From assembly GCA_950295325.1 (NCBI GenBank), contig OX485804.1, forward strand, positions 4,218,001 through 4,282,000: a DNA stretch of 64,000 bases. Direction: 5' to 3'. The translations under genes were made by a program, and so were the position numbers. This DNA comes from Polytrichum commune (taxonomy: Eukaryota > Streptophyta > Polytrichopsida > Polytrichales > Polytrichaceae). Below, one piece after another: positions 11,215-23,488 of the stretch. The notes beneath the pieces were generated by a model, which worked only from the letters and a program-made list of their open reading frames with translations, was not told the DNA's origin and did no database searches. Within the stretch, counting starts at the first letter, position 1; each line of letters begins with the position of its first letter.

Positions 11215-13850
11215 ACTTGAACCAACCCAAGATAGAGTAGAGCATGTTACCTACTCTACATGAAGGTAATGGAACCTGCTATGAGGTGGCACCACTAATG
11301 ACACCTCCTACATCATGGGAAATGGTTCATGGTAGTAAACTATTGGTATTCATTATGGGTGGGGTGTTGGTTTTAGCACCCTCTCTACCTTATCTGAAGA
11401 CTCATCAGTCTTCATCACAGTGCTGCTGCTTCCGTAAATTCTATTCACAAAGCTCCTGGAAGTTGGTACAACAGACTTGTAATCAATGAAACTGTAGTGT
11501 CAACGGTCCCTTTTCAGCTTCGACAGTTATGGTGGGGCCTAATCCACTGTGTATGTGTCTTTGGCACAGAATCGCCGACCTGACCCAGTTACAGCTTCAG
11601 GCTTTCTAAGGTAGAATCATGGGTCTTGAATGGTTACTTTTTCCAACTAGTCCGCTTCTTTTAGAATAAGGAACACGACATTAGTATACAGGAAGCATCT
11701 CAGAATAAGGAACACGAAATCGGTATTTACATATGAGATGGTTAGCAAATCCAAATTAAAGTCATACATTTTTGGAGCTCTTATGAATTTCGTATTCATT
11801 CTCAAAATGAAGGCTCGTGCTCATTAGTTGGTCATATAGCTAGGTTCCCTAATTATGTTACCTATTGGTTTTAAAAGAATGATTATCATATTATTTTGAA
11901 CACATAATCCAATCTCTTCTGAACACATGACATCTTTCTGGTATATGTTCTTGGAGCCACACATGACTTTGAGTCAAATAATATACTGTACTAGGTGTCC
12001 AATTAAGAGAAGCAATCGAATTAGACATGTATGTACCTTATTAGATTTTTTGCGTCGATACAAAGAAATTCTTAGAGGAAAGTTGGGGAGCTAACAACAT
12101 ACTTTGATTCTGGCCCAACTGAGATTGAAGAATATTTAGACAAAAGTCTTGTCCAAAAAAAATAACCAATCAACAAGATCACTTAAATAATAAATCTCCT
12201 TTTGTTGATCCAGTTGACCACACTTAGGAGTCTATTCATCCTATTTGAAGTTCCACCATGTGCACCCTAGAATGTAACTCTCTCTCAGGTCTCATTTAAT
12301 CTTGTAAGGTTTACGTGACAATGGAATTGAAAAGCTCCTCCCTTGTTTGAGCTGATTTAATCTAAGAAAACCCCTTCTCGTGTACCCTAATATGAGAGAA
12401 AGGTATTAAGAACAATTTTGCTCAGAAAGAATTGGATGCTCACTATTAATATGGGGTTGTGAGATTATTTGGGTGAATTCGGTGAATCAAATCATGTGTC
12501 ATAATTTGTAGGTAAACTAGATTATGCATCAATTTGAGGATGTATTCTGAGTACAAATATAGAGATTTAAATAGTTGTCTATATATCTATAGTGGACTAA
12601 GGCTAGACACACACCTCTTTGAGTTGGCCCCAGTACTTGGCCATCTATAACTTTGAGCTAGTGTAATTCAATTCTCTTTGAGGACACTACTAGGATAGTA
12701 GGGGTTTTGGGCAAACCAACCCATACACTCGTTCCTTGTTGGATGTCTAAACCCTTGTCTCCAAGGAACCAATGTATGGGTTGGTTCGCCCCATCCGATA
12801 GTAGGGTCAAGGCGACATCAATTTTGACTAGAAATGTCTAATGTGACTGTAGTCAATATAGTAACAAGAGCTGACACCTTCAATTGCATAGTTGTCGTTT
12901 GGGTCAAGTTGCATTGACCATGGTAATTTTTTCACTTTTTGTGTGGTGTGCATATTCTATTTAAGATATTTTGACACTCTGTACCGCGGGATCCGATTCT
13001 TTATTATTATTAATTTTTATTACATTAAAGATATTCCGACAACCTATGTGACGAGACCCACTTTCATTATTTTTTATTTTGATTTTAGTAAGGTGAACTT
13101 CATTATAATTTTTTTGATATTTTAGAATACATTGTTAGTAAGCTATCAAATGTACCGGCATTTCTAAGTACCTAAGGTGCTAGCCAAGGAAAAGTCAACA
13201 GCAAGGGGGCTTCAACCCATGACCTCATGGATATCAAACCAAGCCCTTAGACATCAACTCCACTCACATCACATGTGCACAAGAGTAGTATGTAATGTAA
13301 TTATTGGGTAAAGGAGTTACTCACCTAGTTATTGCACAAATATATTGTTGATTATTACTTCACATACTTATTGTATATAGTTACTATACATAGTTATTAC
13401 ACCATTACTATATAGAGTTATTGTATAGTTTGCAGATTTTTGTTTTAAAATAATTATTATGTGGACTCTTTATAGGTTTTTAGATCTATGGATTTTTTGG
13501 AATTTATTAAATTTTTTTAACTACCCTAAAAGGCTCATTTCTTTAAACACTTTGCGAATTTATGTACGTCATATTTTTTTAATTTCTTGAAAAAATTGTA
13601 GACCCTTTAGCCTTAACCATATCTATATATATACATTGGAATTTTCCCAAGCTACGTGACATTCTTGAAAGTATGTCTTAGGGTCACGTTATACTTGGGG
13701 CCAGATTGAGGGTTGGTCTGAACTCTCAAAATTTGGGCCAATAGGATTGCTCGATTTCATGGAGCCAGATTGGGCTTATCCATTCGATTGAGCTCATCTC
13801 GTCCGTAAATCTTTAGGGGATAAATTTTTCTTCTCTCCTCTCCACTCCTC
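11215..13850. other. Long intergenic stretch
   Basis: AT-rich, with scattered short frames only (for example 11244-11489 and 12892-13125), none with recognisable protein features. The CGACAGTTATGGTGG block at about 11520 also occurs near 2834 as ATGACAGTTATGGTGG, a possible small dispersed repeat. Confidence 0.4.
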
Positions 13851-14250
13851 TAGTAACGCAACAATTAGCATAAATATGATTGCATTAGACTAGTAAGGCA
13901 ACAATTAGGGCGTTAATCACACACTTAAGATAAAAATGAAACATTCAAGCATTTAATCAAGCATATAGTATGGCTTAGGCTATGGGTTAGTTTAATAACA
14001 CAACAATTAGCATAAATATGATAGCATTAGGTTAATAACACAACAATTAAGGTGCTAATCACACACTTAAGATAAAAATGAAATAATTAAGCATTTAATC
14101 AAGCACATGGTATGACTTAGGCTATGGGTTAGTCTAATAAGGCAAAAATTAGTATAAATCTGGTAGCATGAGGCTAATAACATAAAACTTAAGGTGTAGA
14201 CGACAAAAATAAAACATTCAAGCCATTAATCAAGAATTTGGTGTGCCTCC
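13851..14250. repeat. 142-bp tandem repeat, about 2.8 units
   Basis: Units start near 13851, 13993 and 14135, each beginning TA[AG]TAA...CAACAATTAGCATAAAT and sharing AATCACACACTTAAGATAAAAATGAAA. Each unit also holds an internal partial duplicate of ACAACAATTA. Confidence 0.75.
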
Positions 14251-15897
14251 TAAATCACACCCATCGGTTAATCTATGGAACATGGTAGATAAATTTATAG
14301 GAGGATTTTGATGCCGGAATTAGATTTAAAGGCCCCGATTTAGTCTAGTGGGACCCAACTTCGATTCACTAACCACAACCATATAGAAGTCATCCCCCAT
14401 GGTAAGTGTTGTGAAACTTAATTGTCGAGAACACCGGGCATTGACAATGGTAAGCTTCATGAAACTTAACCCTCAAGGTCATCGGGCCCTGAATTTGGGC
14501 CTCATCACTTTACATGGGACAAGGTTGGGCCCGAAAAAAGTTCATAAAGTGGGGCCGGATTGAGGGCTTAAAGGACATGAATCGGACCGGCCCCAAGTTG
14601 TGTAGAAAGCCGCCCTTAGGCTTTTAGGTCTCATTACTTTGCCATGATCACATGGCCAAACGATAAGGATCTTACATAGTGACCATATATGTGCATGAGT
14701 GGGCAAATCTTCTATGATTAGGACGATGAGTTCAAACACACACTTGTAATTGAGTCAATGATCCTTTGGTGTAAAAATGACCATTTGACAAATGGCTACT
14801 TCAAACACAAAAGACCATTGTGTGACATGCAAGTGTGTGGTAGTACCCACAATCCGAGTAGTGCGAGATGCAACTCTTTAGAATTCCAGTTCTGACATCA
14901 AACACTATTAGGACAGGTGACACACTTATGTGGATGGGAGAAAAATAGCTTTGCGTAACGGAACGAATTTCGAATTTGGATAAAGACGCAGATGTGCAGG
15001 AGATTCAACACCAAATTAGGACTTGGTGTTGACTTGGAACCAAAAATTCATTACTTCGACCGAAATCCTTAATGGCATGTCGAAATTCTACAACAAAGAC
15101 TTCTCTTCAACTACGACCCGTGAACATGAGGATCATTCAAACGTTAAAGAAAAGAGTGATTCGACCCAAATTAACATCTGTAGTGAGGCCTGACAGTCGT
15201 TACTAACAGTGATGTTGATTAATTATAATTCTTGAAGGTATGATGTACATGAGGCCCGATCCAATTGCTCGTGCAATGCTCTGCGAATCATGAGTGTTTC
15301 CCACAAAAGAATCTATAACAGGCATGAAGGTTCACAAACCACGAGAGCCCACCTCTATCTGAACGAAGTTAGAATGTCTATTTTTCATTGCAGAATCTCT
15401 AGCTAGAATTTTCCAGCCTAGCCCTGAAGTGGCTTAGAAGTTTGTGGCTCCAAAGTATACAGATCCTTGATTTACCGCTTTGATTCATCGCAACTTCGCA
15501 GCATAATCTAGGTAGGGCCACCATCATGATTCCGTCTGTTCAACGATTTTGTCTCAAAATTGCAATTCTTTTGTCGGAACTAGAGATTCAGCTTAGTACT
15601 CGACCAGCCTGCACCTGTTGCATGGCGCATGCAGGATGTGGCTTCGACTTGTGAAGTGAACTCTCTTCCATCTCTACCCCATCCCGTAACTTTGGTAAGC
15701 CTGCTGGTGTCGCCCAGCTTCAATCTGCTGAGGGCGAATTACTCCCTCGAAACCAACCTCCAAACTCCTTGGATTTCAGTCAGGCGGGTGAAGGAAGAAG
15801 ACACTGAGCATTTTCGAAGATCACATAATTTTTCCAGTAGTGGTTGTCGCCGATCACCGAGTCCATCTTCACGAGAGCGCACATGATCCCCGCTTTC
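14251..15897. other. Intergenic
   Basis: No gene recognised. A short direct repeat GGGGCC[AG]GATTGAGGG occurs near 13698 and 14552 and could mark the edges of an old insertion. The final ~250 bp is the downstream flank of the pseudogene at 15898-16046. Confidence 0.35.
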
Positions 15898-16046
15898 ATT
15901 TGGAGCTACCGCCATCGCCCAATGTATTATTTCGTTGGCGCCTCCACTTGGAGCCACCGCCGTCACCCAATGTAGCAATTCGCACTCCGGACCTCCCCCT
16001 CTCGCGGATTCCACCTCGAGACGCCCTTATCACCTGCGGCACTCAT
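15898..16046 (-). pseudogene. Frameshifted GDGG-SKW copy, layout A
   Basis: Begins MSAAGDKGVSRWNP, the layout-A start, but the DNA between units 1 and 2 is 2 bp shorter than in the gene at 4223-4405. The first frame therefore ends at a TGA after 27 residues. In another frame the two downstream units (TLGDGGGSKWRRQR and TLGDGGSSK) are intact up to a TGA that replaces the third Trp codon. Unit 1 also has GDKG instead of GDGG. It was clearly once the same gene and is now broken, unless the short 27-residue product is used. Confidence 0.7.
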
Positions 16047-17614
16047 GATTCAAACAAAACAAATCTGAGTCGTCAGCCTGCCTCCCGGTCAGCTTTATGT
16101 CTCCTCGATCGGCCTGTCTCCCACGCATGCAGGCCAGGGCGTGAGCTGAGGAGTCTGAGCCACCAGTGGTAATCCTGAGAAGAGTCTGTGAGTGTGATGA
16201 GCAATTATTCACTGGCCAGTAGCTTGTGTTGTGTGTTGGGGTTGAGATTTGGCTGTGGTGTGTCTCTACGGAGAATGACAGGATGAATTAATACCTAGCT
16301 AGGTATGTGGAGATCAGGCTGCATATACTTACACAAGTCCCACTCATGCTGAGGTATGTGGGTGTTGTTTGGTTCCTTTTCCATGTTCTCCAACTCCTAC
16401 TGATTAGATTTACACAACAAAATTCGTGTTGCATTAGCAAGTCTATGATGAAACACCTGCAAAAACCGGATTGAAAATTGGATGTCCCCCCTTTTAGTTA
16501 TTGTTGTTGATAGTGCATGCTTATTGATTTCTCAATTGGATACATACAGTAGGTCCTCTCAATTGCATTCACTATAATTGAGTGTAGTATAGTTATTAAT
16601 ATTTGAAAATGTTCTAGCCCAATCTCTTTTAAACATGTGTCTTTATGGTGTTTTCTCTTTGATCCTCACTGGACCACATATCGATTAAAAAACGTTATTG
16701 CATAACACCCGCATACCTTAGCAAATCCCAACTTTTGAGCCTCATTAAGACATCATTAAAATATAGTTATTTATCATCAAAGTCGGAACTTGATTATTTT
16801 ATGTAAAAATATTTGCAGGACTTAGTGTCTTGAGACTTGGGATGCGGGGCTCGGTATGAAGTGGTAAGTCTCAACTTCCATCCTGTCATCCTCCGACATT
16901 GAATGAATTGACCTCAAGTGACTTGGGACTTAGGACCTGGGACCCATGTGAAGCGGCCCTTACTCAATGTATTCCTAATCAAATATGTGGAATATGATAG
17001 AGTACTTCACAGTTTTATCAGCTCAAAAAGAGCCTAATTAAAGAAAAATCTGAAGACATGTCTGCAAGATGAAAGTCTTGGTTTTCCAACTAAAAATCAT
17101 TTCTTTGCAGCTTTTGCTCCAGTTTTCCCGTTTTTGGAGTTAAGAACTCAGAAGGAAATTAAATTCCTGTCTCTGAATTCATAAGAGATGATTTTCATAC
17201 GAGTTTTTTCAAAACATTTATGGGTGAGGGAAAAGAATCAAGGCCAAAATGCATAACTCGATTTTTTCAAATAATTCCATACATTGGTGAAAGAATAGCT
17301 ATTCATGGAAAGATTTACGAACTAACTTTTTGGTGATATCTAGGTACTGAGTTTAATGGATTGTTTTCGGACTTTATAGCCAGTTTTGTGAAGTGCATGT
17401 TTACAAGTGTGGTGATGATTGGGAGGGTCAGTCTTGGATGAATACATCTATTTGTTTTCTGTTACCATATCATATTTTGATTCCCACTGCCATTGTTTGA
17501 ATTCCGAAGGTGGCCCACCACCTAGACCCACATCTTGGCTTCTGCAGGATAGGTGGAACCCTTATTAAGCTTAAGGTACACAAAGTTCCTTATTTCGTTA
17601 CTTTTCTTATGAGG
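16047..17614. other. Intergenic
   Basis: Includes the upstream flank of the pseudogene, with a weak GTATATGC TATA-like site at about 16322 on the minus strand. No other gene seen. Confidence 0.35.
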
Positions 17615-17893
17615 ACACTTATATTTGAGTGATATGTGATCTGGTGTGGCTAGACTCATTAGTCAACAAAAATTCATAATTGGGAAGATCACCAATTTCA
17701 GAATATGAGAATCTTCACTCCAATTGATAATATAACTCAAGATATTCATACAAACTCAAAAAAATTATGAGAAAAGTGGCTCCCGCCTCGATTTGGATTT
17801 GTTAACCTTCTTGTACTAATCACGTGTGTCATATCCTAGGAGAAGTGGGCTAGTTAGAAGAAGAAAAAAAGAACCATGTAAGACTCATCCACC
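17615..17893 (+). repeat. Dispersed repeat H, copy 1
   Basis: Shares ATATTTGAGTGATATGTGATC, CTTGTACTAAT and GTGTCATATCCTAGGA with 22445-22765 in the same order and orientation. Probably an old transposon or a segmental duplicate. Confidence 0.55.
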
Positions 17894-18137
17894 TTAGTGG
17901 CTTCCCCCAAATGAGTTCGAGAATGGCTGCCCATGAGATGTTTCCAACCTGCCCGTGCTGAAAGGATGAAAACCTCCTCATTTCATCTACTAATGCATCT
18001 GATTTGATCCATTAATTATCGTGAGCGGCAAAGGGGCCCTCCAGCGTTCCCCATGAAGTTCCCCCGCGTTCTCATCTTGGCTCCTGTGCGATGTGGTCAA
18101 CTTACTGGCTGACGTGGAGCCTCGCCTGTTTGCCGAA

Positions 18138-18453
18138 CAGTGTGTATTTTTCACAAAGTTTTTGCAAGTTTTTGACATTTGACACACAAAAACTTGCACA
18201 AAAGTAAATTGCACTTCAATTGACATGCACAATTTAGACTTTGATATGTAGTGTGACTTGTGAAGAAAAAAATAACACATCAATTGACATTTTAGAAATT
18301 GAAATGACACGTACGACTAGGCATGTGACAGAGGTGACCTTTTAGAAGAAAATGTAAATGTCAACTAACACTCATTTTTGTTTTTGAAAACGGCATGTGC
18401 CACTTTGGATTTGATGTTGAACGTCAAATGAAATTTGTCAAACATACACAGTG
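18138..18453 (+). mobile_element. MITE family D, copy 2 (316 bp)
   Basis: Same termini and body as 10907-11214. It ends about 360 bp before the frameshifted small-peptide copy at 18813-18994 and so may supply part of that copy's upstream region. Confidence 0.75.
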
Positions 18454-18812
18454 CTACCGAAGTTCTATTTCTGGTCCCGACAGTGACCGACAACCGTGTC
18501 TGTTCGAATACCCTTGTTCTGTAACGGTCTGCATGTCCCCCACGCGCCACGATTCAACACATAAAAGGCTATTTGGTCACAACAAGTATGCTCACTTGCA
18601 GACGACACTAGTACGGGACTGCAGTGATCCATTCTAAGCACAGCGTGAGTGATTCGGAGATCATTTCACTAATTAAGTTAGTTCGGAAGCAGAATCCAAG
18701 CCGATTTCGATTAGGTTGATAGATATTTGAGTGGTTGGTCTCCATCAGTCTACGTGCAGTCCGGTATAGAGATTGGCAGAGATTGATTAGACAGGGATTA
18801 GACATAGTCACT

Positions 18813-18994
18813 ATGGGTGCCGCAGGTGATGGTGGGCGCTCAAGGTGGAAACCGGCGCTTGTAAGGGGAAGTCATCAAGAGTACGAGGAAAGTCGTTAGG
18901 TGATGGCGGTGGCTCGAAATGGAGAAATCAATTAGATACGTTAGGTGATGGTGGAGGCTCCATCAAATGGATTCGGTGGAGTAAGCTCTTGTAA
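18813..18994 (+). pseudogene. Frameshifted GDGG-SKW copy, layout A
   Basis: Begins MGAAGDGGRSRWKP like the other layout-A genes, but a frame change in the first linker makes the initial frame stop at 18897-18899 after 28 residues. In another frame the two downstream units follow (SLGDGGGSKWRNQL, then TLGDGGGSIKWIRW with one inserted residue before Lys-Trp), ending at TAA 18992-18994. A weak ACATAAAAGG lies about 250 bp upstream. This is the only layout-A copy on the plus strand. It is probably decaying, and the first 28 residues could still be expressed. Confidence 0.68.
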
Positions 18995-19951
18995 GGCGGG
19001 AGGTGACAACGTCGTTGGAGATCAACACACACATACGTCCTGTCTGCCAAGGAGGTGGTTGAGAAGAGAAACACACCGGCTCATTGCCGACAGGCGTCAG
19101 TGTTTTTCTCTTCTCAACTCCCTCTTTGGCAGTCACGAACTCACGGCAGTTGCGAAGCTGCACCCCGCGACCTCAATGTTTGATCAGGTGCCATCCTCTT
19201 CAAACGAGGACGGTAAGGTCATCACATCGGGTGTCGGAAAATTTCATCCTACAATAAGGGATCAATCATGTCCGTGTTTGACACGACTGGCAAGGGATTC
19301 GCGGTGTATGATCATTGACAAGCTAGCGAGGTCACGCATGGCGAGATGTCGAATATCGATGTGGAGACCATCACTGGCAGAAATGGAAAGAATTTTACTC
19401 GGCTTTTGAAACTCATGTAGATTACCTCCAATGCAACTGCAGGAGGTCCAGTAATCCTGTCTTGAAGTAAAGCATGGAGAAACTGGGACAGTATTCCACA
19501 AGACACGGCAGGATGATCATTGGGGACTTGATAAATAATCAAGCACCTTGGACCATCATTGCTGCAGAACGAAGTCTGTGATTCACGCTCGCTTCACAGC
19601 TGCATAGTATTCCCCAGACATAGTATCCTCCTTTCTAATATAGAACGAATCATGTGCATGTCTCAATAGCTCTGTGTCATGGAGAACTCGTAAGCTATTT
19701 GTAGTGGCGTGGTGGGTCGGCCTCAATGTTTTTGTCAACTCTCTTCCATCGCTGTTAGTGACGATTGCAGAAATTGATAGCCAATCTCTTGCAGCATGTG
19801 CTCCAAAGAAATCCAGCTGAAAGTCCTATGAATTTGGAGTCACTCCTTCGAGTACCGATCCAACATTTTTGAGGAGTTTTCAATGACTTCTGTTGTGCAA
19901 AACGAGCATGATGAGCTTTTGAGGATATTAGATTTCCCATCCTCTCCGACT
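18995..19951. other. Intergenic; overlapping frames not assigned
   Basis: A 154-codon plus-strand frame covers 18945-19409. It begins inside the frameshifted peptide copy and has no recognisable domain. The minus frames opposite are shadows. The AACTCTCTTCCATC block at about 19738 matches the flank at about 15660, which supports duplication of flanking DNA. Confidence 0.35.
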
Positions 19952-20137
19952 TCAAGCGAGCCGGCTGCGTTCTGAGTGTTCAGTTCCCCGTCTCCACTTC
20001 GACCCACCACCATCACCCCATGATGCACTCCTTCGTTGCCGCCGCCATTTGGAGCCACCACCATCGCCTAGTGTTGCCCTTGGCACTCCCGACCTCTCCC
20101 CAGGCTGGTTCGCCTTCGAGACGCCACCACCACCCAT
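19952..20137 (-). CDS. GDGG-SKW repeat microprotein, layout A (61 aa)
   Basis: A 61-residue protein with MGGGGVSKANQPGERS at the start. Compared with 4223-4405, three codons of the first unit are missing and the Trp-Asn-Pro core is replaced by Ala-Asn-Gln. Units 2 and 3 are intact (residues 24-33 GDGGGSKWRR, Trp31; residues 41-50 GDGGGSKWRR, Trp48). An extra Trp sits at residue 40, and a charged tail ends ERSRLA. The leader just before the ATG (GTTGTTTAGC...CCAGA) matches the gene at 4223-4405, so the start is well supported. No clear TATA box found. It is open and so possibly functional with two working units. Confidence 0.58.
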   Translation of the reverse strand: MGGGGVSKANQPGERSGVPRATLGDGGGSKWRRQRRSASWGDGGGSKWRRGTEHSERSRLA

Positions 20138-21089
20138 GACGATTCTGGCCGCTAAACAACCGAACCAATTATAAATCTTTAAGTCCGCTACCCACCTGTG
20201 CCAAACTAATCAAACACCAACTACACTAAAATCAGTAACTCTGATATAGCCCTCCCGCGCGCTAAACCCACCCTTGGCTCCTGTGCAGGCCTTCAGAATT
20301 GGCTAGACTCAGACTAAGACTCGAAACGATTCAGTCACCAGTACTGTTTGCGCACTAGAGATCGAGGTGAAGGGAGATGATTCAGAGTGGCCGCTATACA
20401 AATCTTCAGTGGCAGGCGACTAGCTAGAATGAGTGGAATGGATTCTTGTATGGCCTACAGGTAGATGAAGAAATTTCCAGATTCAGTCGTCTATTCGTGA
20501 ATCTGCTTGGAGAATGCTGGAGACCTGTTTAGATATTGTCCCAGGTAGGGCTCTCGGTGTGCAGGTCGATTGTGAGAAGAAGAATGAGCTAGAGTGAGGT
20601 TGGATGTGTAGAATAATGATTTGCGCCTGACATTCCGGCCGAGGTAGCTGTACGTGTACCTTGTGTTGAATCTAGTGCAGTTGAAATGAAGTGGCATGCA
20701 GCTGTGGATGTGTAGAGAATGAGAGGAATGAATCCTTCTTATGGGAGAAGAAGATGGCGAAGCTGGAGTGCATCTCAACTGTCTTGACCGACAAGCCGGT
20801 CCGAGGTAGTTGAGGAAACGGAGAGAGCTCGTGCCAGAGACGAGGGAAAAGCTCTACCGCGTCGGTAGAGAGAGAAAGAGAGGGATAGAGAGAGAGAGAG
20901 TGAGAGATCGCGCGCACGAGAACAGGGAAAAGGACTAATTTAGTCCACGGTGGACAATTGTCAAAGACGACTTGGAGCTAGTTGGGCGGTCAAAGACATC
21001 ATCTGAGGTAGATGGATGAGGAACATTCATCCATCAGCTGTTCTCGTCAATAGTTAGAGTAAGGATACCTACACTAAATAGGCTCATTA
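20138..21089. other. Upstream flank with GA-rich tract
   Basis: A purine-rich GA tract occupies about 20868-20912. Short frames on the minus strand (20491-20917) come from this simple sequence. No gene supported. Confidence 0.35.
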
Positions 21090-21635
21090 CACCGTGTATG
21101 GTATTTAGTGCCACATGTGTAATAATGTCACTTACCCTATTTTGAGGCATTTGCTAGGTTACATTGATGATTAACAACTTCACCATAATTGTTCCCTCAT
21201 GACACTTGGCATTCAAGTGTGCTTACTAATGTATTGACATGAGCATGTTCAATAATGTTATGAGGGTTCATGCCTATGTTAAACAATGGTCTACAAGTTG
21301 ACTAAAGTGTACACTGTCAAATGACACTTGCCATTAGTATGTTGAAGAACGTCTTCCTCTTGCATGCTAAAATGTAAACATATGACACTTACCATTAGTA
21401 TGCTCAAAGTATCTTTCTCTTGCATACAAAAACGCAAGACTATCATATAATATATCCCATTTGTGCTACTCTAAATGTCATAAGCCTAGGTAGATATTTT
21501 TTAATTTAAAGAATTTACTTATGTTGACGAATGGAATCATATTGGCAATTAGCAGGTGTGACACTTTGAGACTTGTAGGCATCTAATTTAAGCCTTTACA
21601 AATAGTGTACATAACACTAAATACCATAAATGGTG
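21090..21635 (+). mobile_element. MITE family A, uninterrupted copy (546 bp)
   Basis: Starts CACCGTGTATGGTATTTAGTG and ends CACTAAATACCATAAATGGTG, flanked by TA. It provides the empty-site reference for the hAT insertion at 1369-1926. Confidence 0.8.
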
Positions 21636-22444
21636 TACTTGTGATGAACACTAATTTCTCTAACATTTCATAAATATTTTTGATGCTTACTTTTACTATG
21701 ATAGTAATTAGTAACACTTAACATTGAGTACCAATGCTAGCGGGGTATCTTATGAGTACCCATAATATTATCTCAACAAAAAGGGGAAAGCTTGCAAAGC
21801 AAGGGCAAATGCATGGGAAATTAACAAAAAATAATAATATCTTCAAAAACTTAGGTATTGAAAAGGTTTCCAATTAAGGTATGAAAATACTTATCCAAAA
21901 AGTACAACTACCTTTTTGGCCCCATCAATTTTTTATGTTGCTTTTTAGCTATTTAGATTAATTTGCATTCTAATATAGGCTAGATTAGAACCTAGACTGC
22001 CACTTGATATTAGTTTTATCCTAGGAACTGACATAATTAATTCTTAGTAGTGAAAGTAACTACCCAAATAGATTAGGGATAGCCAAAAAAAACTTAATGA
22101 TAGTGCCACCTTTGCTCTCAAAAGAGCATGCGGGCTTGTTACTTAATGTTATTCAACCGTAACATTATTGGACCAAAAATATTAGAGAAAATTAAATTTT
22201 ACATTAAACAAGTAAGAAGACACTCACAATGTTCTACACATTGTCACCTCCAATTTATTAAATGTGTATCAAATGGAAGAATGGTCAACTTTATCTTAAC
22301 TTTAACTTGGAACCCTATTAAGTCTAAAACATGGTAAGTCATTATAATGTTCAAAAGGTCACACTTAACATAGGATCCATGTCCCAAATCTTGGGGTAGA
22401 CATGCCTAGATTGATTAATATTTATCTCTATTTGGTCAATGCAT
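21636..22444. other. AT-rich intergenic DNA
   Basis: Only a short plus frame at 22128-22337, with no recognisable features. Confidence 0.4.
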
Positions 22445-22765
22445 ATATTTGAGTGATATGTGATCAAGTGACTGCGGCTTCAAAATTGATATCAAGAAGA
22501 CATGTGCGCAAAATATGATAACCATTCTAAGTCCAATTGTCAACATAAATGAGAATCTATATGACCATTTAATGAGCATGGCAATCTTCACCTTTATTTG
22601 AGATAAGATTTTCATATTATAAGCTCCATTCTTTTTTGAGGAAAGTGGTCATGACCTCAATTTGGAAACATTAGTAACCATCTTGTACTAAATTTATGAT
22701 GTGTCATATCCTAGGAAAAATTGGCTAGTGAACCAAAAAGAAACCATTCAAGACCCATTCAACTT
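22445..22765 (+). repeat. Dispersed repeat H, copy 2
   Basis: Partner of 17615-17893, diverged and longer by internal insertions. Confidence 0.55.
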
Positions 22766-23480
22766 AAACAATTCTTTGATTGAAGAGTTCTAAAGTTGTA
22801 GCCATGATGTCATTTTGCAAGACAACGTACAATAAATCAAACAGCTTTTCCCCAAATGAGGCTGTGAATAGGAGAACCGTATCTGCATCCGCAAACATAA
22901 AAAAGTGGATGAAACAAAGAGGATTTGTTAATATATGGATATAGAGTCACAGACCACAACAACATGATGTAGGCTTACCCTAACATACACTTTTCATCCA
23001 TAAGCAATGTTTGTTATGTGGGTACGGCACTGGGATGGACTTGCCCTTTATCTAGATCATAGAGACTTGGTGCTTTAGATTTGGTCCTATGTACTATGTA
23101 TGCTGAAATCAGTTACATGAGATTTATAATTTATCTAAGAACCATGATGGATCTTGATATTTGTTGCATATTGGTTGACAATTGGAGTAACTGTTATCAA
23201 CTTTCAATTGTGCTGAAGTTCTGTTACACAAGGTAATTAATTGCAATTTGCCTACCAACTTTACTTCTTGAAGACTTGACAGTAGGTAACAAATGTCAAC
23301 TTGTATTCACACTTTCACTTTACCATGCACATTGTGAACCAATGATGGTTTGCCAGGTGACGTGTCCATTGACCCAATGTTTCACATCATGTCAAAGACT
23401 AAATTAGACATGTAGGGCTCAGTTTGAGGCCTAGTGATTTGCTGACTTGTGATGTGTCTATTCATGATTGGATATATATA
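22766..23480. other. Intergenic
   Basis: No feature seen. Confidence 0.4.
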
Positions 23481-23488
23481 CAAGGAGG

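Noticed and set aside
18945-19409. 154-codon plus frame
   Set aside because: Starts inside the frameshifted peptide copy and shows no recognisable domain.
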